Assembly: GCF_001887355.1 (NCBI RefSeq)
Contig: NZ_MPIN01000006.1
Location: 558,001-622,000, forward strand
DNA: 64,000 nt
Direction of reading: 5' to 3'
Source of the DNA: Cystobacter ferrugineus
Lineage (GTDB): Bacteria; Myxococcota; Myxococcia; Myxococcales; Myxococcaceae
A program made the translations under genes and the position numbers. A model generated the notes under the pieces. It saw only the letters and a list, made by a program, of their open reading frames with translations, made no database searches and was not told where the DNA came from. Below are positions 27,808-35,157 of this stretch, piece after piece (position 1 is the stretch's first letter; every line of letters starts with the position of its first letter).

Positions 27808-28611
27808 CTACCCACACTCCGTGGTGTCGTGGAGATCGGCCTCCGCCTCGCCGGAGCCGAGTCGAACGCCCCGACCGCCCGCACGCTTCACGAAGGCGCC
27901 CGGTGTGAACCCGACGAGCTCCCGGAAGTCGGCAATGAGGTGCGCCTGGTCGTAATAGCCCGCGTCCGCGGCGATGCGTCCCCAGTCCTTCGAGGTCGCC
28001 GCCATCCCCACGGCACGCCGCAGGCGAACGGCCCGCGCGAAATCCTTCGGCCCGATGCCGACGCTCTCCGTGAAGGCGCGGCGAAGATGCCGCGCCGTGA
28101 CGCCAAGCCGCTCCGCCACGCTCTCCACCCGAACCTCGTCTCCTTCGAGCAAGCGAACCGCGCGGCGAGCGAGCCGTGCCGATGCCGGTTCGAATGTCTG
28201 GTGGGCACGAAGGGCGATCGCGTGGGAGAGTCGGTCGAGCATCTCCGGCAGGCTTCGCGCCGCGAGGAGCTCGAGGCAGAGGTCGCTGCCCGAACGGCCC
28301 CAGATGTCTTCCAGATGTACGATCCGGTCCGTCAGCGCGCTCGCCGACACGCCCAGGAGCTGCGCCGACCAGCCTGGCTTGAACTGAAGGATGACCGCCC
28401 GCGCGACGCCCGTTCCGTTCTTGAACAGCGCCCGCGTTCGCGGGCCCGCGACGCACACATCCCCTTTCCGGCCCTCCTCGAGCACTCGAAAGACAAGGGT
28501 CGTTCTTCCGTCGGGCAGCCGTTCGTGACATGCGCGTCCAGCGACTGGCACGACACCGCGAACGTCCTCGACGAAGCGGGAAAGTGAGAACGTCAAGGTG
28601 GCAGAGTCCAT
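27808..28611 (-). CDS. AraC-family transcriptional regulator
   Basis: A 267-residue regulator. The N-terminal domain (residues 1-150) has FSLSRFVEDVRGVVPVAGRACHERLPDGRTTLVF, the DUF6597-like cupin-type sensing region common in AraC proteins of this size. The C-terminal double helix-turn-helix reads VESVAERLGVTARHLRRAF, then GPKDFARAVRLRRAVG, then IAADAGYYDQAHLIADFRELVGFTPG. The YYDQAHLxxDFRxxxGxTP signature is diagnostic. It is divergent from the alpha/beta hydrolase gene at 28786 over a 174-base interval, so that gene is a natural candidate target. Confidence 0.88.
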   Translation of the reverse strand: MDSATLTFSLSRFVEDVRGVVPVAGRACHERLPDGRTTLVFRVLEEGRKGDVCVAGPRTRALFKNGTGVARAVILQFKPGWSAQLLGVSASALTDRIVHLEDIWGRSGSDLCLELLAARSLPEMLDRLSHAIALRAHQTFEPASARLARRAVRLLEGDEVRVESVAERLGVTARHLRRAFTESVGIGPKDFARAVRLRRAVGMAATSKDWGRIAADAGYYDQAHLIADFRELVGFTPGAFVKRAGGRGVRLGSGEAEADLHDTTECG

Positions 28612-28785
28612 CGTGCGCGGCACCCTCGTATCCTCACGCGTCCACCGCGGCCGTTCAAGCCGGCGCGGAAGGAGCGATGAAAATGTCCGGTCCTTCCAAT
28701 TCACGGCTCGCGCCGCGCCCCATAGTCCGCGCTCTCGTCTCCGGGCCTTTTCACGGGGCCGAGCCCACGAAAGGAAATCAGAATC

Positions 28786-29742
28786 ATGAGCGAACCGACT
28801 TCCACGGCCAGCACTCCCAGCGCACCCACGCCGGTCCTCTCGGTCAGCCCAATCGTGCTGCCAGCTCCCGGCCGCGCCGTCGATCTCCAGGTGCGAGTCT
28901 CCGCGCCCGTGACCGGAAGCGAACTGCCCATCCTCTTGCTCTCGCACGGCCACGGCCGCTCCAACCACCTCTCCTCATTGAACGGCTACGCCCCACTCGC
29001 CAACTACTTCGCGGCACACGGCTTCGTCGTGATCCAGCCCACCCATCTCGACTCGAAGACGCTCACCCTCGACTCCAATGACCCCGATGCGCCTCTGTAC
29101 TGGCGAGCGCGGGTCGAGGACATGAAGCGCATCCTCGACCAGCTCGACGCGATCGAGCGCGCCGTCGTTGGGCTCGCCGGGCGCTTGGACCGAAGCAAGG
29201 TGGCCGTCGTCGGGCACTCGATGGGCGGGCACACCGCGAGCCTGCTGCTTGGCGCGCGGCACAAGGCTCCCCACGACGGAGCGGAAGTGAACCTCGCCGA
29301 GCCCCGGATCAAGGCGGGCGTGCTGCTCGCCGCGCCCGGCAGAGGCGACGCCCTCAGCAAGTTCGCAGCCGAGAACTACTCCTTCTTCACGACCATCGAC
29401 TTCTCCACGATGACGACGCCCGCGCTCGTGGTCGCCGGCGACAAGGACGACTCTCCCCACCTGACGGACGCAGGCGCCGACTGGCACGCCGATCCATACT
29501 TCCTCTCCCCAAGCCCCAAGTCCCTGCTCACCCTGTTCGACGCGGGGCACGGGCTGGGCGGAGTCTCGGGATATGACGTCGCCGAGACCACGGACGAGAA
29601 CCCCGAGCGAGTGGCTGCCGTTCAGCGTCTCACCTGGGCCTACCTCCGCACCGAGCTCTATCCCGGAGACTCCGCCTGGCGGGAAGCGCGAAACGCGCTG
29701 ACTGGCGTAGCCAGGCCGCTCGGACGGGTCGAGTCCAAATAA
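28786..29742 (+). CDS. Alpha/beta hydrolase, chlorophyllase/PAF-acetylhydrolase-like
   Basis: A 318-residue protein with alpha/beta hydrolase elements: PILLLSHGHGRSNHLSSL (oxyanion), FVVIQPTHLDSKTL, and the nucleophile VAVVGHSMGGHTASLLLG (Ser about 145). A strand with TPALVVAGDKDDSPHL gives the acidic residue, and DAGHGLGGVSGYD gives the His. This arrangement is seen in chlorophyllase-like and dienelactone hydrolase-like groups. There is no clear signal peptide, although the first 40 residues are Ser/Thr/Pro-rich. It lies head-to-head with the AraC regulator. The substrate is unknown. Confidence 0.8.
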   Translation: MSEPTSTASTPSAPTPVLSVSPIVLPAPGRAVDLQVRVSAPVTGSELPILLLSHGHGRSNHLSSLNGYAPLANYFAAHGFVVIQPTHLDSKTLTLDSNDPDAPLYWRARVEDMKRILDQLDAIERAVVGLAGRLDRSKVAVVGHSMGGHTASLLLGARHKAPHDGAEVNLAEPRIKAGVLLAAPGRGDALSKFAAENYSFFTTIDFSTMTTPALVVAGDKDDSPHLTDAGADWHADPYFLSPSPKSLLTLFDAGHGLGGVSGYDVAETTDENPERVAAVQRLTWAYLRTELYPGDSAWREARNALTGVARPLGRVESK

Positions 29743-30055
29743 GCGAAGGAGGCCCATCCGTCGCGGACCAGCAGCACGAGCTGGTCACCCTCGACGATGA
29801 ATTGGAAGCGGCGGGAATCGAAGCCACGGCCCTCCCCACGCCGGGCGGTGTGCCGCTGGCGGGGGCATCCTCACCGTCCGCGAGAGCGCGCCCGCTGGCA
29901 CCGCCAACGCCCTGGGAGCCCTCCACAGGCCCGAGCTGCGGCTGCCGTGTGCCGCTCCCCTCGCGTGCTCGTCCGTCGCTGTCGGGGCGGGTCTGCATAC
30001 TCCGAACAGCCCCACCAGGATCCGTCAGGTCCTGACTTGACCGGAGGATGTAGCC
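29743..30055. other. Non-coding interval at the left edge of the toxin island
   Basis: 313 bases without a convincing gene. One stretch near 29810-29835, read on the minus strand, contains TTCGATTCCCGC as in a tRNA T-arm. The expected G53-C61 pair is broken and no other tRNA part is present. Just before 30056 there is a good ribosome site, CGGAGGAT, for the toxin gene. Confidence 0.4.
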
Positions 30056-30868
30056 ATGCGTTTCCGAGCGTGCATCACACTTTTGCTCTATGTCTCAGCC
30101 TGCGCTACGTCAGCGCCGAGCCCCCGAGAGTCAGCGGCCCGAGGCCCGAGGCTCGCCAACCTCCAGCAAGCGGCGACGCTGCCCTGGACGGACGGGGGGC
30201 GGTGCGCCGTTCAGGAGGCTACCCAGCCCTGGCCCATGCTGGTGGAGCGATGCTTTCATGCCCTCGACCATGACCGGATCGAATTTCACGACATCACGGG
30301 AAGATGCGCGGTCGCTTCTGCCGGTGCCGCTGCCATGGGACTCGGGGTCTGCGTCCTGGCGGCCCCGGAAATCGTCGTGGGAGCGGTAGTTGTTGCGGGC
30401 GTTGTCGTGGTGGGCTTCGCCATCAAAGAAGCCCTTGATGCGTATGAGCTGAGATGGGGCGATCCCGAGAAAGTGAGGCCCGCGCCTGAAACGAAGCCCG
30501 TACCTGAGACAGAATCGTTCACGTCGCTGTTTAATGAGAACACCAAGGAGCAGGAAGATGCGAAGACTGGACCGAGGATTACTGAGGTCACGGAAGCGGA
30601 GGGGGTAATTGAGATCGTTGCAGAAGGCGAGAATGGCGGAATTCGAATCATGGGCAACATCGAAACCAATGAGGGGACGATCACGCTTGAGCAGACCCAC
30701 ATTCAAGGTCAGGGCGCCGGAACAAGCGGTTTGAGGGAAATGGGTGAGATTATCCGTGAGTTCGGGCGATCACGTGGTGCAAGCGAAGTCATCATTCAAG
30801 GTGCGACGCGAACGACCGGATCGCGCCCCGGTCACACGCCTCGTCCAATTCGAGTCAGGGTGAAATGA
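30056..30868 (+). CDS. SitA-like polymorphic toxin lipoprotein
   Basis: A 270-residue predicted lipoprotein: signal MRFRACITLLLYVSAC with lipobox VSAC (Cys16). Residues about 31-135 have the layout I recall for the N-terminal region of myxobacterial Sit toxins: LQQAATLPWTDGGRC, then LVERCFHALDHDRIEF, then a long hydrophobic stretch (about 95-125, CVLAAPEIVVGAVVV). The linker (about 138-172) is Pro/Glu-rich. The C-terminal module (about 173-270) ends in GASEVIIQGATRTTGSRPGH and is the presumed variable effector; I do not recognise its activity. SitA proteins are known to pass between sister cells by TraAB-dependent outer-membrane exchange. The next gene overlaps by ATGA, the usual toxin-immunity order. 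The 3' half is less GC-rich than neighbouring genes. Confidence 0.7.
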   Translation: MRFRACITLLLYVSACATSAPSPRESAARGPRLANLQQAATLPWTDGGRCAVQEATQPWPMLVERCFHALDHDRIEFHDITGRCAVASAGAAAMGLGVCVLAAPEIVVGAVVVAGVVVVGFAIKEALDAYELRWGDPEKVRPAPETKPVPETESFTSLFNENTKEQEDAKTGPRITEVTEAEGVIEIVAEGENGGIRIMGNIETNEGTITLEQTHIQGQGAGTSGLREMGEIIREFGRSRGASEVIIQGATRTTGSRPGHTPRPIRVRVK

Positions 30869-31314
30869 GCGCCATTCAACTCGTATTCTCGGGCTGGAAG
30901 GACGATCCGCGCTCGGTGGATCTCGTTCATCTTCTTCGTCGTGAGCTCAAGCTATCGCTTGGTGTTTCCAAGCGGATCGTGGATTCTATTGTTGCTCGGC
31001 CAGTGGAGATGGTCGAGGTTTCCAATGAAATGGTCGCGAAACGGGTGCGCGAACTCGGTGCAGGTATCGGACTATATGCTGCCGTGAAGGGACCGAAGAT
31101 CTATTTCACTGGCCTGAGACCCAACGCGAGTCGGGAATCTCTGGTTCACTTGCTCTCGGAGGATGGTGGCCTTGCGGTGGGTGAGGCAGGCCGCTTGGTT
31201 GACCGACTGGTTGGCTCGGGTGAAACAGCAGTGGAGAGCAATGATCGGGAGAGTGCCCTTAGATGCCGTGAGGAGGCCGAGTTGCTAGGCTTTGTCTGTA
31301 CTCTCACCACATAA
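30865..31314 (+). CDS. Putative immunity protein made of two L7/L12 C-terminal-like repeats
   Basis: A 149-residue cytoplasmic protein overlapping the toxin gene by four bases, hence its proposed role as cognate immunity (SitI-like). It is an internal duplication. Residues 4-74 contain SVDLVHLLRRELKLSLGVS, and residues 79-147 contain ESLVHLLSEDGGLAVGEAG. Shared positions include LVHLL, L-x-(L/V)G, R-(I/L)VD and a final short beta strand. Each unit follows the pattern of the ribosomal protein bL12 C-terminal domain (a helix, a LxLxxAKxxVD turn, a helix ending AxxLxxxGAxVxL). That resemblance is my inference. Codon choice is more relaxed than in flanking genes, as for the toxin. Confidence 0.6.
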   Translation: MSAIQLVFSGWKDDPRSVDLVHLLRRELKLSLGVSKRIVDSIVARPVEMVEVSNEMVAKRVRELGAGIGLYAAVKGPKIYFTGLRPNASRESLVHLLSEDGGLAVGEAGRLVDRLVGSGETAVESNDRESALRCREEAELLGFVCTLTT

Positions 31315-31430
31315 GGGGCTGTGTCCGCTTCCGGTTTCGCTTCACAGCGCACGGGTGAACTCCTCACCGACTTCTCTCTGGAGCTCAACGGTTCCGTGAA
31401 GCTGGAGGCGAGGGCGGACGGTTGACGTCG

Positions 31431-31493
31431 GAGGCAGGGGCGGCGGGAATCGAACCCGCCACCACTCCGGGGTGACAAGAGCGCCCCCTGCTC
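31431..31493 (-). other. tRNA-like hairpin without a D-arm (tRNA relic or structured RNA)
   Basis: On the minus strand, a perfect T-arm is present at 31457-31441 (GCGGG, loop TTCGATT, CCCGC). A following CGCCCCTGCCTC (31442-31431) pairs back to GAGCAGGGGGCG (31493-31482) with a bulge on each side. Between the outer stem and the T-arm lie only about 24 bases. They include a 17-base segment, CTCTTGTCACCCCGGAG, that can fold as an anticodon-like arm with U33 and a CAC triplet. The D-arm and positions 8-26 of a tRNA are absent. It may be a tRNA pseudogene, an attachment-site relic or another structured RNA. It is not a normal tRNA. Confidence 0.4.
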
Positions 31494-31560
31494 AATGAGA
31501 AACGCGCGAGGAGCTCCCGCTTGCACGGAAAACTCCTTGCCTGCTCGAGCTCACGGCAGG

Positions 31561-33327
31561 TCAGAAGTTCCAGAGCAGCTCGACAGCGATCCGGCGCATC
31601 GAATCCGCCTCGCTCCGCTGCGCGCGCTCGAACGAGACGCCAGCGACTTCCACCGGCTCACCACTGCCCCGATCGGAGAGCGCACCCGCGATCTGCTCGG
31701 CCGCCGCTCCCGTGAAGAGGAACGAGAACTGGAGCCTGGCCGAGACCGCGCTGTTGAACATGTAGGTCAGCTCATTGTCCCACTCCACGCCGAAGAGGTG
31801 CTCGTCCACCAACCGCTTGATGCCGAAGTCTCGGGCGGTCAGGCCCACGGAGGAGGCGTTGTTGGGCTCGGAGAGCGCGCCGACCAGGAAACGCTCGTTG
31901 TAGATGAGCGCATAGGCATTGGTCCGGAATCGCAGCGTGCCCTTCAGGGGCTCGGTGTCCACCCCCCCACCGATCATCGTCAGGCCGGGCGAGTCCGAGC
32001 GGCTGTTGCTGAAGAGCCCTCCCCCGTTGCTCATCAGGTTGCTCTGATTGCCCCACAACTCGGGGAAGGCGCTGTAGAGCGGGCTGCCATAGGCGATGTT
32101 GCCGTCGGCCACGATCATGCCCTCCCCCGAGAAGCGCTGCGTGAACCGGGGCATGCCCACCACCGGCGTATAGCCTCCGAGGATGTCGTCCCCGGGGTTG
32201 CCATCCCCCTTGAGGTAATAGGCGCCCACGTGGGGCTCGAACTTGAAGCCGACGGCCGCGCTCGCGTCGTAGGCCAGGTCCGCGAAGGCCGCGAACGACT
32301 GGACCCGGAAGGTGCGACCGTTGATGGGCTTGCCGAGATAGTCCGGGATGTTCGCCGCCGTGCCCGGATAACGCACCGAACCAAGGCTCCCGGCCACTTC
32401 CAGGATGGGCTTGAACCCCCCCAGGTTGCCGGTGATCAACAGGCCCGGGTAGTGGGTGACGGAGGTGAGGGCGTTGATTCCCGTGGCGGGGGGCTGGCCG
32501 CGCACGCGCGCGTGGTTCACCGCGTAGAGACCCGAGAGCGTCAGCCCCTCCACCGGGGTGAAGTCGAGCCGCGCGACCCCGACGCGCCGCTCGCCGAAGT
32601 TGGCATCGAAGTCTCCGATGGGCAGCAACTGCGCGCAGCCGGTGGGGACGCTTCCGCCGCCCGGCGGCACGTTGATGACGGGAGGACAGGGCCCCGAGAC
32701 GCTCGTGGTGCGATCCGCGTAGACGAACTGCGACTCGTTCTTGAGGACGTACGCGGCCTTCCACGCCAGTGGGCCGGCCTTGCCCGTCAGCCAGAGGCCC
32801 GGGTCGTCATCCACGTAGAGCAACCCGCCTCCGTCCATGTCCGCCGAGGGCGCCGTGTCCCACCCGGCATGGAGCCGGGAGGAGATCCACGGAAGCTTCA
32901 CGCTGGCCTGCAACCGCTCCACGCCGAAGTCATCGAACAGTCCCTTCTCCTGGTTGGAGATGCGGTCGGTCCTCCGCTGGGTCAGGACACTGTCGAACTC
33001 GAGTGCCATGAAGAAGTCCCAGTCATCGCCCTTGCTCACGTTGAAGTAGAGGCGGTCCTCCGTCCGCACGTAGTCACGGCCGACGATGCCCGCCTCGTTC
33101 ACGTGACTCCCCATCCCACGGATGGGCGTCCGCTCGGACAGCCCGAGGTCCCAGTTGCTCTCGAGCGTCGGGATCATCCTCACCTGTCCACCGAGACGCA
33201 CCGACAGTCCCAGTTCCGGCGCCGTGGGGATGACCACCGTGCCCGGACCCGCCCAGGCCTCGCCAGCGAAGCCCAGACCCAGCGCGAATGCCGCCCCCGC
33301 TACCGCTCCAAACGTCTTCACGTTCAA
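31561..33327 (-). CDS. Outer-membrane porin-like protein
   Basis: About 588 residues with a signal peptide (AVAGAAFALGLGFAGEAWAG) and a mature part of repeated amphipathic strands. It opens LGLSVRLGGQVRMIPTLESNWD, continues TEDRLYFNVSKGDDWDFFMALEFD, and ends MRRIAVELLWNF with a terminal Phe. This is the profile of a large outer-membrane beta-barrel of unknown specificity. There are two candidate starts. The TTG at 33327 has AGGAGG seven bases upstream and I prefer it; the GTG at 33321 is next. It sits between the intact and the decayed toxin loci, on the opposite strand. Confidence 0.7.
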   Translation of the reverse strand: MNVKTFGAVAGAAFALGLGFAGEAWAGPGTVVIPTAPELGLSVRLGGQVRMIPTLESNWDLGLSERTPIRGMGSHVNEAGIVGRDYVRTEDRLYFNVSKGDDWDFFMALEFDSVLTQRRTDRISNQEKGLFDDFGVERLQASVKLPWISSRLHAGWDTAPSADMDGGGLLYVDDDPGLWLTGKAGPLAWKAAYVLKNESQFVYADRTTSVSGPCPPVINVPPGGGSVPTGCAQLLPIGDFDANFGERRVGVARLDFTPVEGLTLSGLYAVNHARVRGQPPATGINALTSVTHYPGLLITGNLGGFKPILEVAGSLGSVRYPGTAANIPDYLGKPINGRTFRVQSFAAFADLAYDASAAVGFKFEPHVGAYYLKGDGNPGDDILGGYTPVVGMPRFTQRFSGEGMIVADGNIAYGSPLYSAFPELWGNQSNLMSNGGGLFSNSRSDSPGLTMIGGGVDTEPLKGTLRFRTNAYALIYNERFLVGALSEPNNASSVGLTARDFGIKRLVDEHLFGVEWDNELTYMFNSAVSARLQFSFLFTGAAAEQIAGALSDRGSGEPVEVAGVSFERAQRSEADSMRRIAVELLWNF

Positions 33328-33498
33328 GAACACCCCTCCTCGAAGAGGGTCGGCACCATAGCACTCGCTCAGTCGACCCTCCGCCCGCTGCGATGAGGTC
33401 TCTTCTCGGGAACACGCAGCCAAAAGCACCATGCCGCTTTCGAAGCTCCTTCCAGTTCCCTGTCAGCGCCTCGGTCAAGCAAACGGCGGGCACTTTGA

Positions 33499-33712
33499 AG
33501 TATCCGGTCCTTCCTGCTGCCCAAGGAGTTTCGCGAGTGGTTCGAGCAGCGCGGCTTCACTGGCGAAATGGACATCGACGAGTTCTGCATCGAGATGGAG
33601 CAGGCACACCAGCTGGACGGATGTTGACTCGGAACGAGATCCTGGACATCGGCGCGGAGAGCATGAGGAGTACAGAATCTCGATGAATTTCATCCGCTGG
33701 AGAGGGCGATGA
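33499..33712 (+). pseudogene. C-terminal remnant of a polymorphic toxin, frameshifted
   Basis: Three consecutive pieces in different frames join into one protein tail. Piece one (to 33627) reads LLPKEFREWFEQRGF, then MDIDEFCIEMEQAHQ. Piece two (about 33612-33686) reads AGRMLTRNEILDIGAE. Piece three (33659-33712) reads HEEYRISMNFIRWRGR and a stop. The wording is that of the HNH/AHH-like tails I recall from myxobacterial toxin lipoproteins, which have a conserved HHQ...HGGG segment. That segment is deleted here between MEQAHQ and AGRML. No N-terminal part is found upstream. The true stop overlaps the next start as ATGA, as expected for a toxin-immunity pair. Confidence 0.55.
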
Positions 33713-34012
33713 GCGACGGACACGCCTGGGACGGCAACTGGAGGGTCCACCTGCATGAGCGGGTCCGCAAGCGTGGTTACTTTTCGCTCACCGCCTTCGC
33801 GGATGCGCACCCCACCGCCTCGCTGGTAGCGCTAGCCGACGAGCTTGGCAAGGACGCAGGTATTGAGCGGGTTGCTCGCCGAGGCGGAACAACGCAAGCA
33901 AGTCACACGCTTCGTACGCGATGTGCTCGTGCGTATGGGCGAGGTTCGTTCGCCGTGGGTAGTAGGAGCTGGCCTCTTCGTTTCACTCCCTCGTGGAGAT
34001 CCTCGAACATGA
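33709..34012 (+). pseudogene. Decayed immunity-type gene, frameshifted
   Basis: The start codon overlaps the toxin remnant's stop. The first 50 codons read GNWRVHLHERVRKRGYF, then SLTAFADAHPTASLVALADELGK. At about 33859 the sensible frame moves by one base and continues LLAEAEQRKQVTRFVRDVLVRMGEV, ending LFVSLPRGDPRT at 34012. Without that shift the frame runs into nonsense up to 34059. Proteins of this type (short, beginning with W-x-G-x-W-R) accompany myxobacterial toxin genes as I recall, so this is probably a dead immunity gene. A sequencing error cannot be excluded. Confidence 0.5.
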
Positions 34013-34112
34013 ACACCAGTGCTTCCGCTGAGTGTCTGTCCGGGGACACGGACCACTGAGTGTGCTCCACCTCTTCCTCCCAGCTCGACCCGGACTCCTT
34101 CTCGTCCTTCAT
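33903..34112 (-). CDS. Small uncertain protein antisense to the immunity relic
   Basis: A 69-residue frame with a strong ribosome site (GAGAGGAG, four bases before the ATG at 34112). The first half is acidic (KDEKESGSSWEEEVEHTQW). The second half lies wholly antisense to the decayed immunity gene, which argues that only the start region may be real or that the gene is truncated. No family is recognised. Confidence 0.25.
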   Translation of the reverse strand: MKDEKESGSSWEEEVEHTQWSVSPDRHSAEALVFMFEDLHEGVKRRGQLLLPTANEPRPYARAHRVRSV

Positions 34113-34198
34113 GTCGCTCCTCTCTCACCTTCCCGCCTGATTAGTGCTCAGAACTCATCTCTGCACCGAAGCCACGCCCCTGCTCCAGGAGGTGACTG

Positions 34199-34680
34199 GT
34201 GGACCATGAGGGGGCCTACTGTCCAGGTGGCACTCTCAACCTCGTCACGCTGCTGGCGGAGGCGAACGAGCTGGGGCGCGGCCTGCCCCGGTACGTGGAG
34301 CGGGACTTCGCCCGGTACCTGGAGTGTTGGCGCACGGCTTCGCGCGGGTGCGCTGTGAGCGTTGTAAGGACGAACTTCTCGTCGCCTTCTCGTGCAAGGG
34401 ACGAGGGGTGCGCCCGTCCTGCAATGCGAAGCGTGCGCATGTGACGGCGGCGCACCTGGTGGAGCGGGTGTTGCCGCACGTGCCCTATCGACAGTGGACG
34501 CTGTCCTTTCCGCACCGGGTGCGGTGGGTGCTGCTGAAGAACGCGGGACTGCTCTCGGACGTCCTCACCGTCTTCCTGCGCGCGGTGTTCGCCCTGCACG
34601 CCGGAGGGCACGGCGACAGGGCCTGCGGGGTGGGCAACCAGGAGGGGCGGACCAGGCAAACGTGTGCCCCAAGGGGGGCT
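34199..34680 (+). pseudogene. IS91-family transposase remnant
   Basis: Three frames in order give the N-terminal third of an IS91-type (Y2) transposase. Frame one (34199 to about 34325) reads LLAEANELGRGLPRYVERDF. Frame two (from 34324) reads LAHGFARVRCERCKDELLVAF, SCKGRGVRPSCNAKRAHVTA and VPYRQWTLSFPHRVRWVLL. Frame three (from about 34590) reads RRRARRQGLRGGQPG. The zinc-binding CxxC pairs (CERC, and a second pair degenerate as RPSC) mark the IS91 zinc-finger domain. The catalytic HUH and two-tyrosine region is absent. It is dead, and marks past mobile-element activity at the right edge of the toxin island. Confidence 0.75.
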
Positions 34681-34794
34681 CCACCCAGAGCGCACCGGCA
34701 TGGCGCACAGCTCGTGGGCTCCCGTCAGCGGCCTTCCTCTGCCTCTCTGCTCTCACCCCCTGCCCTCGACATTGTCCCCATTCCTCTTATGCGC

Positions 34795-34824
34795 TTGACA
34801 CGTAAGCATCGCCTTACGCATTAT
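34795..34824 (+). promoter_or_regulatory. Sigma-70-type promoter with palindromic operator in the spacer
   Basis: TTGACA at 34795-34800 is a perfect -35 box. CATTAT at 34819-34824 serves as -10 after an 18-base spacer. The whole spacer is an inverted repeat: CGTAAG (34801-34806), CATCGC, CTTACG (34813-34818). A repressor bound there would block RNA polymerase. The ArsR-type gene starts ten bases after the -10 box, so autorepression of the four-gene cassette is the obvious reading, with a nearly leaderless transcript. Confidence 0.7.
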
Positions 34825-34833
34825 CGGCGGGCG

Positions 34834-35157
34834 ATGATGCACACGGAGCCCGGGGTGTTCGGAGCGATCAGCCATCCGGCGCGGCGCCGCATGCTCGACC
34901 TGCTGGTCGACGGCGACCGCCCTGTGAATGCGATCGCCGAGAACTTCGAGATGAGCCGCCCGGCGGTGTCCCAGCACCTGCGCGTGCTCCTCGATGCGGG
35001 CCTCGTCACCGAGCAACGGCACGGCAGGGAACGGCGGTACCGCCTCGTGCCGGAGCGACTGGAGCCGGTGCGCGACTGGCTTGCTCACTACGAGCGGTTC
35101 TGGGACGACAACTTCACCCGCCTGCGGCGGCACCTTGAGAAGGGCAACGAACGATGA
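34834..35157 (+). CDS. ArsR-family winged-helix repressor
   Basis: A 107-residue regulator with the ArsR/SmtB fold: GAISHPARRRMLDLLVDGDRPVNAIAENF, recognition helix MSRPAVSQHLRVLLDAGLV, and wing EQRHGRERRYRLVPERL. The metal-binding ELCVCDL-type motif of classical ArsR is absent. This is the SRPBCC-associated subgroup, which often controls an AHSA1-like neighbour. The palindrome between -35 and -10 upstream is its likely operator. It overlaps the SRPBCC gene by ATGA and leads a four-gene unit. Confidence 0.9.
   Translation: MMHTEPGVFGAISHPARRRMLDLLVDGDRPVNAIAENFEMSRPAVSQHLRVLLDAGLVTEQRHGRERRYRLVPERLEPVRDWLAHYERFWDDNFTRLRRHLEKGNER

Noticed and set aside
29805-29840. A second tRNA T-arm-like sequence (TTCGATTCCCGC on the minus strand)
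   Set aside because: The T-stem has a mismatch at the conserved G53-C61 pair and there is no acceptor or anticodon arm. Probably chance in a GC-rich sequence.
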